Shown one piece after another: positions 9,191 to 18,700 of a DNA stretch of 64,000 nt. Origin of the DNA: Mannheimia granulomatis (lineage in GTDB: Bacteria > Pseudomonadota > Gammaproteobacteria > Enterobacterales > Pasteurellaceae); the NCBI RefSeq assembly GCF_013377255.1, contig NZ_CP016614.1, positions 1,310,501-1,374,500 on the forward strand, read 5' to 3'. The translations under genes and the position numbers were made by a program. A model generated the notes under the pieces. It was not told the DNA's origin. It ran no database searches and saw only the letters and a program-made list of their open reading frames with translations. Position 1 is the stretch's first letter, and the number at the start of each line of letters is the position of its first letter.

Positions 9191-9218
9191 GTTCGACATA
9201 GTCTATGTCGAACACTTT
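9191..9218 (+). terminator. Perfect 11-bp inverted repeat after cspD
   Basis: GTTCGACATAG (9191-9201) and CTATGTCGAAC (9203-9213) are perfect complements around a single base, followed by ACTTTTT. As RNA it would fold with a few loop bases taken from the stem, giving a terminator for cspD. The near-symmetry is also that of a dimeric operator, and it lies only 19 bases before the next start codon. Confidence 0.6.
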
Positions 9219-9231
9219 TTATATCTAAGCT

Positions 9232-10143
9232 ATGTCTTTGTTCAGTCATTTTATTTTCATTAATCTTCTTTATGTTTTCGGTATCGGACTAAATATTGTT
9301 TTTCTACGTTTTTTAAGTCTACATTTTGATCCACTTAATAATAATGGTGTGCGTTTTTTAGCCGGCAGTGTGGTTTTATTGCTCCTTATTTTATGGCGAT
9401 TTCGCTCATCACTTATCCAGCTTGCCCGTAGCCCTAAATTAATTGCTATTACTCTGTTTGTAGGGTTAATGATGTCAGCCAATATGTATTTTTGGTTGAA
9501 AGGTGTAAAAATTACCAATGCCGTCACAGCCTCCATTTTCGGAGTGCTGGCTATGCCTTTTGGCGTAATTATCGCAGCAATCTTCTTTCAAGATGAACGA
9601 CAAAAAATAAAATACAAAGCCTTTTGGTTCGGTTCATTACTTACTATTATCGGATCACTTGGCTTTGTCTGGTATGGCAAAACACTCGCGATTGAAGAGG
9701 GATTTCTGCTTGGTTCATTTTTTCTCTTTCTGTCGATTGTTATTCGAAATATCCAAAATTTAATGGTTAAATTTAGTAAAGGGCTGAATGTCTTTACTCT
9801 AAGTTGTGTAACCTCTCTCACCACCTCTTTTTCCAGCTTGTTACTGAGCCAACAAGCGGGTAAATTCGATGAAATTTTTACCACTCCAAGCTGGCTAATG
9901 TTCTGTTTAATCGCAGTCGGTATTTACGCTATTCTGGTTGGAATGGTATTAACTTTCCACATCATCCAGACTCAAGGATTAGTCACTTACCAAGTACTTG
10001 AGCTACTTATGCCCGTTTCAACCGCGATTATGGCTTATCTCATACTTGGCGAGCATATCTCCTTAATGCAGATTGTTTTTGCCTTTATTGTGATTTTAGG
10101 GGCAAGTATCGCTCTCAGATTAGTAAAATTTCAGAAAAAATAG
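9232..10143 (+). CDS. DMT-superfamily (EamA) transporter
   Basis: A 303-residue, very hydrophobic protein with about ten membrane segments arranged as two EamA repeats (first ending near residue 140, second near 290). The second repeat ends MPVSTAIMAYLILGEHISLMQ, the characteristic EamA closing pattern. Such proteins export amino acids or other small metabolites across the inner membrane; the substrate cannot be told. It is a single gene bounded by the inverted repeat after cspD and a strong bidirectional terminator. Confidence 0.85.
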   Translation: MSLFSHFIFINLLYVFGIGLNIVFLRFLSLHFDPLNNNGVRFLAGSVVLLLLILWRFRSSLIQLARSPKLIAITLFVGLMMSANMYFWLKGVKITNAVTASIFGVLAMPFGVIIAAIFFQDERQKIKYKAFWFGSLLTIIGSLGFVWYGKTLAIEEGFLLGSFFLFLSIVIRNIQNLMVKFSKGLNVFTLSCVTSLTTSFSSLLLSQQAGKFDEIFTTPSWLMFCLIAVGIYAILVGMVLTFHIIQTQGLVTYQVLELLMPVSTAIMAYLILGEHISLMQIVFAFIVILGASIALRLVKFQKK

Positions 10144-10180
10144 ACCGCTTGTAGGCTGCAATTTAATCGTCTAAAAGTAC

Positions 10181-10215
10181 AAAACCTTTGAAAGTGCGCC
10201 TTTCAAAGGTTTTTT
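10181..10215. terminator. Bidirectional terminator
   Basis: AAAACCTTTGAAAG (10181-10194) and CTTTCAAAGGTTTT (10200-10213) form a perfect 14-bp stem with a 5-base loop and T/A runs on both sides. It separates the convergent EamA and RpiR genes. Confidence 0.9.
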
Positions 10216-10232
10216 GTAACAGATTTAGTACT

Positions 10233-11102
10233 TTAGCTTTTAACACGTTGCTCTAAAATCACATTAAGCGTTTTTTGTTTTTGCTTCAATGCAGTTTCAG
10301 GCTCAGCTTTTACCAGTAGTGTATAAATTAAATCAAGCACAAAAAGTTGCGACATTTTAGTCCCGATAGAGTCACCTTGCATATGCCCTTGTCGGTTGCC
10401 GTTGATGAGAACATAATTTGCCTCTTCCGTTACCGGGGAACGTAAATTATGGGTAATAGCTACTGTGGTCGCTTTATTTGCCCGAGAAAAACGAAGCGAT
10501 TTTACAATCTCTTCCGAATAGCCAGAATGGCTGATTCCGATGACTAAGTCTCCCTCTTTTACCAATGCCGCTTGCATATACATAAAGTGATTATTCGTGA
10601 CCGCATCGGTTTGTAAACCAATACGCATTAATTTGTGTTTAGCATCTTCTGCAGTTATGCCTGATGAGCCTACACCAAATAAAAATATACGTTTTGCTTG
10701 GCGCAATTCTTGTACCACTTTTTCTAATACATCAAAATCCAGTAAATTGATGGTCTCACCAATAGCACTATCTAAACTTATCTTTAATTTATCTGCAATA
10801 TCCCGTGCAGTATCCGTTTCTGAAACATCCGTATCCAGCAAAACTCGGTTATCTTGATTTTGAGTTGCCAATTCGATCGCTAACTCTAATTTAAAATCGG
10901 TATAACCTTTAAAACCTAAAGTACGACAAAAACGGATAAACGTTGCTTCACCAACATCTAACTGTTTAGCAACATCCGACAATGAACATTGATTAAGTAA
11001 TTCCGGCTGCGATAAAATGGCTGCCGCTATTTTCTTTTCAGTTTTAGTCAGGCTATTTTGAAGCGAGCTGATCGTATTTAGAATTTTTCCTCGAGCAGAC
11101 AT
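10233..11102 (-). CDS. RpiR-family regulator (SiaR-like)
   Basis: A 289-residue protein with an N-terminal RpiR helix-turn-helix (CSLSDVAKQLDVGEATFIRFCRTLGFKGYTDFK, residues ~39-71) and a C-terminal SIS sugar-phosphate-binding domain (IFLFGVGSSG, GISHSGYSEEIVKSL). It closely resembles SiaR, the H. influenzae regulator of sialic-acid catabolism that binds glucosamine-6-phosphate. It starts nine bases after a YhcH/NanQ-type gene, which acts on sialic-acid anomers. Together they suggest regulation of sialic acid or amino-sugar use, but the nan/nag enzymes are not in this window. Confidence 0.85.
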   Translation of the reverse strand: MSARGKILNTISSLQNSLTKTEKKIAAAILSQPELLNQCSLSDVAKQLDVGEATFIRFCRTLGFKGYTDFKLELAIELATQNQDNRVLLDTDVSETDTARDIADKLKISLDSAIGETINLLDFDVLEKVVQELRQAKRIFLFGVGSSGITAEDAKHKLMRIGLQTDAVTNNHFMYMQAALVKEGDLVIGISHSGYSEEIVKSLRFSRANKATTVAITHNLRSPVTEEANYVLINGNRQGHMQGDSIGTKMSQLFVLDLIYTLLVKAEPETALKQKQKTLNVILEQRVKS

Positions 11103-11111
11103 GGCTGACTC

Positions 11112-11576
11112 CTATAGCAATTCAGCCGGAACTTTCACCACTAATTTCTTCAATGTTTTGTTACCATTTACTGAATTACCTGGTTTGTGTGGCTCATAAG
11201 GTAGAAAAATCGCAAACATATTCGGTTTTAGAATAACTTCATTTTTATCATCAATAGCCTCGGTTAATTGATAGTCATCTTCATCACGATATTCATCATA
11301 TTTTGTTAAATCCGGTTGGCTTAAGCCGTATTCAATCATCTCTTCACCTTCAATTAATAATTGAATATCCACGAATTTACGATGCATTTCTGCTTTTTTA
11401 CCTTCGGCAGGGCTAGTTTCAAATGACATTACATTCATGCGAATCCCATCTTCAAGATCTTGCCAGCCTAGTTCTAATGCAGATAAGTCTAATGCTTTTA
11501 GTTTTGCACAAAGACGAGCAAATACAGGTGGAAGAGATTTTGCATAATCCTCTCTTGATAAATCCGCTAGTAACAT
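11112..11576 (-). CDS. YhcH/YjgK/YiaL family protein (NanQ-like)
   Basis: A 154-residue cupin-type protein of normal family length. Conserved pieces are HRKFVDIQLLIEGEEMIEYG and NMFAIFLPYEPHKPG, which supply the metal-binding residues. E. coli NanQ (YhcH) interconverts sialic-acid anomers; YiaL is linked to other sugars. It is the first gene of a two-gene operon with the SiaR-like regulator, separated by nine bases, and this favours the sialic-acid assignment. AAGGAG-like bases (AAGGAGCC) precede the start. Confidence 0.85.
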   Translation of the reverse strand: MLLADLSREDYAKSLPPVFARLCAKLKALDLSALELGWQDLEDGIRMNVMSFETSPAEGKKAEMHRKFVDIQLLIEGEEMIEYGLSQPDLTKYDEYRDEDDYQLTEAIDDKNEVILKPNMFAIFLPYEPHKPGNSVNGNKTLKKLVVKVPAELL

Positions 11577-11701
11577 ATAAGGCTCCTTAAATTATTTATC
11601 TATCCTAAGCACTCCATAAGATTATTCATATATGAAGATATGCTCCAATAAAAGTAGAATAATTTGTAAAGCGAAGAATCTCAATAGGGAAAATGAAAAA
11701 A

Positions 11702-11717
11702 TGCGAACTAGATCAAA
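11702..11717 (-). promoter_or_regulatory. Weak CRP-like site upstream of nanQ-siaR pair
   Basis: TGCGA-N6-TCAAA matches seven of the ten conserved bases of the CRP consensus TGTGA-N6-TCACA and is flanked by A/T runs. It is about 125 bases upstream of the nanQ-like start. Similarity only. Confidence 0.3.
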
Positions 11718-11777
11718 TTTTTATTTGCAAACTCTTAGCAAATAATTGATGAAATCTTACCGCTTGTAGGGGAATTG

Positions 11778-11806
11778 CATAAAGGAGGTATTCTGCCTCC
11801 TTTATG
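11778..11806 (-). terminator. Hairpin directly after ppx stop
   Basis: CATAAAGGAGG (11778-11788) pairs with CCTCCTTTATG (11796-11806), an 11-bp stem abutting the ppx stop codon. No long T-run follows on the minus strand. Confidence 0.6.
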
Positions 11807-13312
11807 TTAAGAAATAGTTAAACTTAATTCTGTCAATGATAGCATTTTTTGTTCATCTTCCAAATCAGCTAAAACCAACGGATTATGATTTAAAAAGTGT
11901 TGATTAAATTGTAAGTGCCAGTGATTATTTTCAATAGTAAGCGTTAATTTTTCAGGCTCGACTGTCGCCTGTCTTGAACGATTGAGTAATACTGCCAAGC
12001 GGAATACCCGAACCAACGTTAATACATCTCGACATTGATAGCGATTAATACTGCGAATGTCGGAGCGTTTAAAATTTTTCAAATGAAAACGCATTAATAC
12101 AGAGAGAAGTGTTTGTTGCTCAAAATCAAAACCCGGTAAATCTCGGTTGGAAATTAAATAGGCAGAATGACGATGTACATTGTTATGATTAACTACAATG
12201 CCAATTTCATGCAATAAACTTGCCCATTTCAACATAGAACGTAGATCTTGAACTTGGCGGCGGTTTCGCCAATTTTTTATTTGATCAAATAAAATTAAGG
12301 CCGTATGTTCAACTCGGCTGGCTTGCAGCTGATCTAAATCGAATTGCTCTACTAACGCCTGTGCTGTACGTTGTCTGATATCTCCTACTTGGAAGCTTTT
12401 TTCCAACCCATACATTACCCCTTCCCGCAATGCTCCGTTTGAATAACGCAACACCTCAATTCTAAATGTATGAAATAATGCCAGCAAAATCGCAAGTCCC
12501 GGCACTAATACATCAGCTCGTTCCTCTAATAATCCCCGCATTTTAATTTCATTTAGCGATTTAAATTCCAAGCAAATATCAATCAGTTTTTGCAAACGTT
12601 GCTCGGTGATAAGACCATCTCTATAGCCATTTGCTATAAGTACTTGATGAACGGTTTTAATCGTGCCGGAAGAGCCTAATGCGTGTTCCCAGCCTAATTC
12701 TTGATACTCCCACATCAAATCTTCAATTTTTTCCATCGCTAACTGGTAAGCACTATCAAAGCGTTCAATCGTTAACTCACCATTAGGAAAAAAACGTTTT
12801 GCAAAACTGACACAGCCCATGTGGCGGCTTTCTGCCCGAATCGGGGTAAAATTATCGCCAATAGTGATTTCTGTTGAACCTCCGCCGATATCAACTACCA
12901 ATTTACGGCCTTTTTCCGGCTGGGTATGGCTCACACCTGAATAAATTAACCTTGCTTCTTCTTGACCTGAAATAATCGAAATAGAATAGGGAAAAACCGC
13001 TTTTGCCTGATCTAAAAAGTCTTGCTTATTGATTGCTCGACGTAACGTATAGGTGCCTACAACTTTAACATTTTCCTCAGAAAAGCCTTGTAGGCGTTTG
13101 GCAAATAAAGCCAAACAGGCCACACCCCGCTCAATCGCTTCTTGGCTTAGCACTAAATTCTCATCTAGCCCGTCAGCCAAACGGACACGGCGTTTAATAC
13201 GTGAAAGGACTTGAATAGAGCCATTCACAATACGGGCAACGATCATATGAAAGCTATTCGACCCTAAATCAATCGCAGCAAATTCACGAGGAGCAATATT
13301 TTGAGATGACAT
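11807..13312 (-). CDS. ppx: Exopolyphosphatase
   Basis: 501 residues, close to the E. coli enzyme (513). The N-terminal FAAIDLGSNSFHMIVARI and LVVDIGGGSTEITIG are the phosphate loops of the Ppx/GppA sugar-kinase-like fold. LHEIGIVVNHNNVHRHSAYL belongs to the C-terminal HD-like domain found in the long Ppx form. It removes phosphate from the ends of inorganic polyphosphate chains. No ppk is adjacent, unlike in E. coli. Ppx rather than GppA is favoured by length and by the RVRLADGL segment. Confidence 0.93.
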   Translation of the reverse strand: MSSQNIAPREFAAIDLGSNSFHMIVARIVNGSIQVLSRIKRRVRLADGLDENLVLSQEAIERGVACLALFAKRLQGFSEENVKVVGTYTLRRAINKQDFLDQAKAVFPYSISIISGQEEARLIYSGVSHTQPEKGRKLVVDIGGGSTEITIGDNFTPIRAESRHMGCVSFAKRFFPNGELTIERFDSAYQLAMEKIEDLMWEYQELGWEHALGSSGTIKTVHQVLIANGYRDGLITEQRLQKLIDICLEFKSLNEIKMRGLLEERADVLVPGLAILLALFHTFRIEVLRYSNGALREGVMYGLEKSFQVGDIRQRTAQALVEQFDLDQLQASRVEHTALILFDQIKNWRNRRQVQDLRSMLKWASLLHEIGIVVNHNNVHRHSAYLISNRDLPGFDFEQQTLLSVLMRFHLKNFKRSDIRSINRYQCRDVLTLVRVFRLAVLLNRSRQATVEPEKLTLTIENNHWHLQFNQHFLNHNPLVLADLEDEQKMLSLTELSLTIS

Positions 13313-13519
13313 ATATAAAATCCTGTACTAACCATAATAGTCAAAGATATTACCATTTTTAAAGCAGCTATATCACTAGTCATACTATAAAAATTCGACT
13401 TTATTTAGACATAATAGTCTTAAATCATAAAATTTAGCAAAATTTTTTGACGAATTGTTGGAAAAAGACTAGGATTCACTTACTAAAATCTAAATTAAAC
13501 CTAACTAAGAGGAAGTTCT

Positions 13520-13849
13520 ATGTCTGAAGTAAATAAATCATTCCAAGATATGCTTGATTATGTGCATCTTTATCGCCTAAAAAATAAATTACACCGTGAA
13601 ACAGCGGATAACGATCGCAAAATTCGTGATAACCAAAAACGCGTATTACTACTTGATAATCTCACACAATATATTACAGATGAAATGTCTATTAATGATG
13701 TGCGTGCAATTATTTCAAATATGCGTGATGATTATGAAAACCGTGTTGATGATTACATGATTCGCAATGCAGAACTTTCAAAACAGCGTCGCGAAATCCG
13801 TCAAAAAATGGCATCGCATAAACAATCACCTACCAATAAAAAATCATAA
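13520..13849 (+). CDS. yeeX: DUF496 / YeeX family protein
   Basis: 109 residues, the same length as E. coli YeeX, with the family's best conserved stretches: SFQDMLDYVHLYRLKNKL, KIRDNQKRVLLLDNL, and DDYENRVDDYMIRNAELSK. It is highly charged and predicted to be mostly coiled coil. GAGGAAG precedes the ATG. The family has no established biochemical function; association with the nucleoid or ribosome has been suggested only indirectly. It is a single gene closed by an uptake-sequence hairpin. Confidence 0.9.
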   Translation: MSEVNKSFQDMLDYVHLYRLKNKLHRETADNDRKIRDNQKRVLLLDNLTQYITDEMSINDVRAIISNMRDDYENRVDDYMIRNAELSKQRREIRQKMASHKQSPTNKKS

Positions 13850-13853
13850 GTAT

Positions 13854-13905
13854 ACAAGCGGTTAATTTCCTACAAAATTTTGCAAAAATTAACCGCTTGT
13901 TTTTT
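13854..13905 (+). terminator. Terminator made of an inverted uptake-sequence pair
   Basis: ACAAGCGGTTAATTT (13854-13868) pairs perfectly with AAATTAACCGCTTGT (13886-13900), followed by a T-run. The hairpin doubles as two DNA-uptake sequences and ends yeeX transcription. Confidence 0.85.
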
Positions 13906-13946
13906 AGTTTAAGTATTTAATTTTTCATTCAAAAACTAAATATTCA

Positions 13947-13975
13947 TTGACAAAATCCTAATAAAAAGGTATTTC
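13947..13975 (+). promoter_or_regulatory. Candidate lysC promoter
   Basis: A perfect -35 hexamer TTGACA (13947-13952) is followed after 17 bases by a weak -10, TATTTC. It lies just upstream of the lysine riboswitch, so transcription would include it. Confidence 0.5.
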
Positions 13976-14009
13976 TATACAGGTTTTTCAAGCGTTGAAA
14001 AATAGTAAT

Positions 14010-14195
14010 GGGCTTACCATTGCGGGAGAGGTGCAACACTCAGGCAACTTAATTCGAGGCAACTAGGGCCGTTTGAAAATTATGTGATGGGAGTGATTGC
14101 CGAGGTGTGAATTCACTAGACTGGAATTAACATCGGCTGAGCAGGTTGAATCCTATCAGCTGTCATTTAATATTTGATATGATATTAAATGGAGT
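14010..14195 (+). promoter_or_regulatory. Lysine riboswitch (L box)
   Basis: The leader of lysC contains the conserved blocks of the lysine aptamer: AGAGGTGCAAC near 14027, GCCGAGGTG at 14099-14107, CATCGGCTGAGCAGG near 14131, and TTGAATCCTATCAGCTGTCA ending near 14166. Order and spacing match the E. coli lysC leader. A stem CATTTAATAT / ATATTAAATG (14164-14173 / 14182-14191) at the 3' edge could be part of the expression platform. High lysine would stabilise the aptamer and shut off aspartokinase. There is no obvious T-run terminator before the ATG at 14304, so control at translation initiation is the more likely mode (inference). Confidence 0.9.
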
Positions 14196-14303
14196 GCTCT
14201 GATTAATAGGTTCTCAAATCAAACCGTATAATCTACTCAAATTTCCTTTCCGAATATCCCCTAATACAACATTTATCTATTTTGTTTTAAGGAAATTTTT
14301 ATT

Positions 14304-15656
14304 ATGTCTAATCTTTCTGTGGCTAAATTTGGTGGTACTAGCGTTGCAAATTTTGATGCAATGACTTCATCGGCAAATATTGTGATTGCAGATAACAATA
14401 CCCGCGTTGTTGTACTTTCTGCCTCTGCCGGGGTAACAAATTATTTGGTTGAACTTGCAAATGGTTGTGAGAAAACACATCGAGATGAAGTTATTGCAGC
14501 AGTTCGTCAAATTCAATACAACATCATCGAAAAATTACAATCTCAAGATGCTGTTCGTGCCGAAATTGATGAATTATTGGAGCATATTGAAGCATTAGCT
14601 GAATCAGCAAGTCTTGCAACCTCTGCAGCGTTAAGCGATGAATTAATTAGCCATGGGGAAATGATGTCCACTAAGATTTTCACGCAATTATTAATTGAAC
14701 GTGGACACCCTGCCGTATGGGTAGATGTACGTGATGTTGTAGCCACAAACAGCCATTACGGAAAAGCCGCACCTAATGACGAAAAAACCCAACAACAATC
14801 TGACAATGTGATTAAGCCACTTATTCAGTCAGGTAAAATTGTGATTACCCAAGGCTTTATCGGTCGTGACGATGAAGGTAAAACGACCACCCTTGGCCGT
14901 GGCGGTTCTGACTACTCTGCTGCATTGCTAGCTGAAGTGTTAGGAGCCAATGATGTATTAATTTGGACTGATGTTCCGGGTATTTACACTACAGATCCTC
15001 GCGTTGTACCAAATGCACAACGTATTGATACTATGGCATTTAATGAAGCTGCTGAAATGGCAACTTTTGGGGCAAAAGTATTACATCCGGCCACCTTATT
15101 ACCGGCAGTTCGCAGCAATATCCCTGTTTATGTAGGTTCAAGTAAAGCGCCTGAACAAGGGGGAACTTGGGTAACACGTGATCCGCAACCTCGTCCGACT
15201 TTCCGTGCTCTTGCGTTACGTCGTAACCAGATTTTATTAACGCTCTCAAGCCTTTCCATGCTACATGCTCAAGGCTTCTTAGCCAATGTGTTTGCAATTT
15301 TAGCAAAACATAAAATTTCAGTAGATGTAATTACTACTTCAGAGGTAAGCGTTGCATTAACATTAGATAAAACAGGATCTGCTTCATCAGGTGCAGATAT
15401 GCTCTCTCCTGAGTTATTAGATGAGTTAAACAATTGTTGCAATGTTCAAGTAGAAACCGACCTTGCATTAGTAGCCATTATTGGTAATAACTTACATACA
15501 CAATCCGGTGTTGCAAAACGTTTATTCCAAACAATTGAAAACCATAATATTCGTTTAATTAGCTATGGTGCAAGCTCAAATAACGTTTGTACCTTAGTGA
15601 AAAACGAAGAAGCAGATGAAGTAGTTCGCTCACTTCACAAAGCTTTATTTGAATAA
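14304..15656 (+). CDS. lysC: Lysine-sensitive aspartokinase III
   Basis: 450 residues, the length of E. coli LysC (449). It phosphorylates L-aspartate, the first step to lysine, threonine and methionine. VAKFGGTSVAN opens the kinase domain; TTLGRGGSDYSAALLAEVLG and WTDVPGIYTTDPR are substrate/ATP motifs. Two ACT-type regulatory domains occupy residues ~300-450 (FLANVFAILAKHKISVDVIT; VAIIGNNLHTQSGVAKRLF). AAGGAAAT precedes the ATG. Regulation is by feedback through the ACT domains and by the upstream lysine riboswitch. It is monocistronic. Confidence 0.96.
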   Translation: MSNLSVAKFGGTSVANFDAMTSSANIVIADNNTRVVVLSASAGVTNYLVELANGCEKTHRDEVIAAVRQIQYNIIEKLQSQDAVRAEIDELLEHIEALAESASLATSAALSDELISHGEMMSTKIFTQLLIERGHPAVWVDVRDVVATNSHYGKAAPNDEKTQQQSDNVIKPLIQSGKIVITQGFIGRDDEGKTTTLGRGGSDYSAALLAEVLGANDVLIWTDVPGIYTTDPRVVPNAQRIDTMAFNEAAEMATFGAKVLHPATLLPAVRSNIPVYVGSSKAPEQGGTWVTRDPQPRPTFRALALRRNQILLTLSSLSMLHAQGFLANVFAILAKHKISVDVITTSEVSVALTLDKTGSASSGADMLSPELLDELNNCCNVQVETDLALVAIIGNNLHTQSGVAKRLFQTIENHNIRLISYGASSNNVCTLVKNEEADEVVRSLHKALFE

Positions 15657-15681
15657 TTAATACTTAATTACCAGCTCTTAC

Positions 15682-15716
15682 AAAAACGGTCAAGTTTATT
15701 CAACTTGACCGTTTTT
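15682..15716. terminator. Bidirectional terminator between lysC and mukB
   Basis: AAAAACGGTCAAGTT (15682-15696) pairs with AACTTGACCGTTTTT (15702-15716) around a 5-base loop, with T/A runs on both sides. It serves both convergent genes. Confidence 0.92.
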
Positions 15717-15736
15717 ATTATCTTACAGAATAACTA

Positions 15737-18700
15737 CTACTTCTGCCCAAACCCTTTTAACCCTACAACATGTACATACTCTTGGTTATTGGTAATTTTA
15801 CGTACCAATTTATAAGTTGTACCCCGCTCAGGGCTGATATTTTCAGGGGCAGCAATTAATAACTGCATGTCCAAACGCTCACATAATTCAAATAGCGTAT
15901 TAATTGATGTTGCATCTAAACGAGCCGCTTCATCTAAGAAGAGTAAACGTGCCGGAAGAATATCTTTAGCACGCATACGGCGTGCCTCCTCTTCCCAGCT
16001 TTGAACCACCATCAAGAGAATTGACATCCCCGTACCGATTGCTTCACCGGTTGATAACGCACTACTTTCTGCACGCATCCAACCGTCTGCACCACGGAAA
16101 GTTTCCACTTCTAAATCAAGGTAGTTGCGGTAATCCAACAACTCTTCACCAATAGTTTGTGGTGTACGTTGCCCCATTTCAATGTGTGGATTCACACGTT
16201 TATACAACATTGCTAACGCTTCCGAGAAGCTTAGTTTTTGGCTGTCAAATAGATCCTTATGTTCTTCACGATTATTGGATAACGCATTGAGTAAAATCGC
16301 ATGAGTATCGCGAATATTCACCACTAAACGCACCCCTTTTACCTGACCAAAGGCAATATTTTGCAAACCTTGGTTGAGTTGCAAAATACGGTGCTGCTCA
16401 CGTTGAATGGTTTTGCGTAAAATATTTGCTACACTCTCTACACTAATTGCCAATTTTTTCTCACGACCGGTCAGCTCATTGGTTAAACGAGATAATTCAA
16501 TTTCCATTTGCTCGATTGCATCAATCGGATCGTCTGTTTTGATAATATCTTGACGAATACGCTCACGCAGATGTTGATAAACCGCAATAAAGAACGCCAC
16601 TTTGTTTTCCGGCTTACGGCTGTCTTCAGAGGCACGCAAGCTGTCACGTAAGTACTCATTATCAGCTACCGCAGTACGCAACGCCCCTAAGGCTTTATCG
16701 GAAATAGAACGTAGCTCTTCCACTGATTGATAAGCCAATTCACGACGATTTAAACGTTTTTCTACATCACTGTTGCGAGATAAACGTTGCACAATACACC
16801 AACTGGCTTTTGCCTGAACAACTAACTCGCGCTGGGCTTTATAATCACGCTCTGCTTTGCGTAATGTGCGGTTAAGATTGTCCATTTCTGCTTCGATCAC
16901 AGCGATTTGTTTATCCAAATATCCTTTGCGTGAGCGTTGTTGGCTTAAACGTTGTTGCAATTCATCACGGCGGAATCTTGCACGCTCTTCGGCACCGGTG
17001 TCGCCACGCACGCCCAAGTCATCAATTTCACGAATCAACTCTTGTAGCATTTGGTTTTTTGCATCATAGGAGCTGCGTAAACCTGTCAGAACTTGGTTAT
17101 ATTGCGAAAGCTGTGACTGTGCTTGGCGTAACTGTTCACGGGCTTGCTCACGTTCACGTTGCGCATTTTCTAAACGCTGGCGAAGTTGCTCAGTTAATGC
17201 CGAGCCTTCTGTGCCAACCGTTTCTTCATAACTAAAGTGTAGGCGACGGTTTATCACATCAGCAAGGCTAAATACTTTTTGCTGCAACACTTTTTGCTCT
17301 GCCACAGAACGGCTGTAATCCGCTTCCAATTGCTCAAATAAAGCCGGATCACTTTTTAATGCTGCTGCGATTGGCTCTAACTGACTTAACGTCGTACCAA
17401 ACTGACGGATAAATATTTCATCCTCTTCAGCTAATTCCAATTGTTCACGGCACTCTTGCGCACGTTCGGCTAATGTTTCATCCGCTAATAGGTTCGCAAG
17501 CGGTAGAATTTTATTTAAAATTTGCAACTGGGCTTTTACGCTCTCTAATTGATGACGTAATTGCTGCTCATTACCACTGGATTGAGCCAATTCACGTTCA
17601 ATTTCCGCTCGCTTGGCTGCAATTTCTTGCATTAAAGTCTCCGGATTTTCTTGGAATGCTAAATTAAGATGCGTACCTACAAACTGACTTAAATGTTGGT
17701 GTAAACGTTGGCATTTCTGTACATCAAACGCACGTTCAGCATGCTTTTCAGAAATTTCATCACGTTCAGCTTTTAAAGTTTCTAAATGTTTTTCGCGGGC
17801 AGCACGACCAAATAGCGGAACATCCGGGAATTTCGAGTAACGCCATTGACGCTCAGAGACTTTCACCACCACACCTTCGCTTAACTCTTCGGCACTGAAT
17901 ACCGCATCGTCAAAGGCAGATGGATCCCCCTCTATCAAATAAAGATCGCTTGGACAATCATCTAATTTTTCAAGCTGTGCCTTGGTTGCTTCTAAATCAC
18001 GCACTACGATAGCGTGGCGAGCCTCACCATATAAGGCCGAGAAATAAGGTGCATCTTCAATAGATACATCATCATATAATTCTGATAGCAACACACCACC
18101 AAAACGCTCTGCCAAGTGATTTAGACGGGCATCTTCCGAGCCGTCCGGTTGGCTTAATCGAGTAATTTTCTCATCAAGTAACTGCTCTTGGCGAGCTAAT
18201 TCATCACGCGCAAGAGTAGCTTCACGTTCTTTACTCAACATCGTTTGCATAAACTGCATAACTGATTGACCGGCTTCAAACTTCTCACCGCATTGCTCTT
18301 CCAAACGGGCTAATGCAGACTGTGCTGTATGCCAAGCAGGAGCATTTTTCGCTAGTTGTTGATATTGTTGATTAAGCTGTTCACGTTGTTGACGCTGGGT
18401 AGAACGCTGCTCAACAAAATCGGATAATTCTGCCTCTAAATCTTCTAGTCGCGCTTGTTGCTCATCAAAATAATCTTCTAAGGCTTCTGATGAATTTAGC
18501 TGTTGCTGCGATTTTTGGTTAAATTCTGCAAGTAAGCGCTGCGCATTTTGCTGTTGCTGCAAGCGCTGTTCTAAATCGTTTAATTTTTGGCGTAAGCTAA
18601 TTGCTTGCTGTGCCTGCATTTTCTGCTCAGGGAAGGCAGATAATAATGTTCGAGCCTCTTCCCAAGCTTGCAAGCGGTCAATTTCACCGGAAATTTTGCA

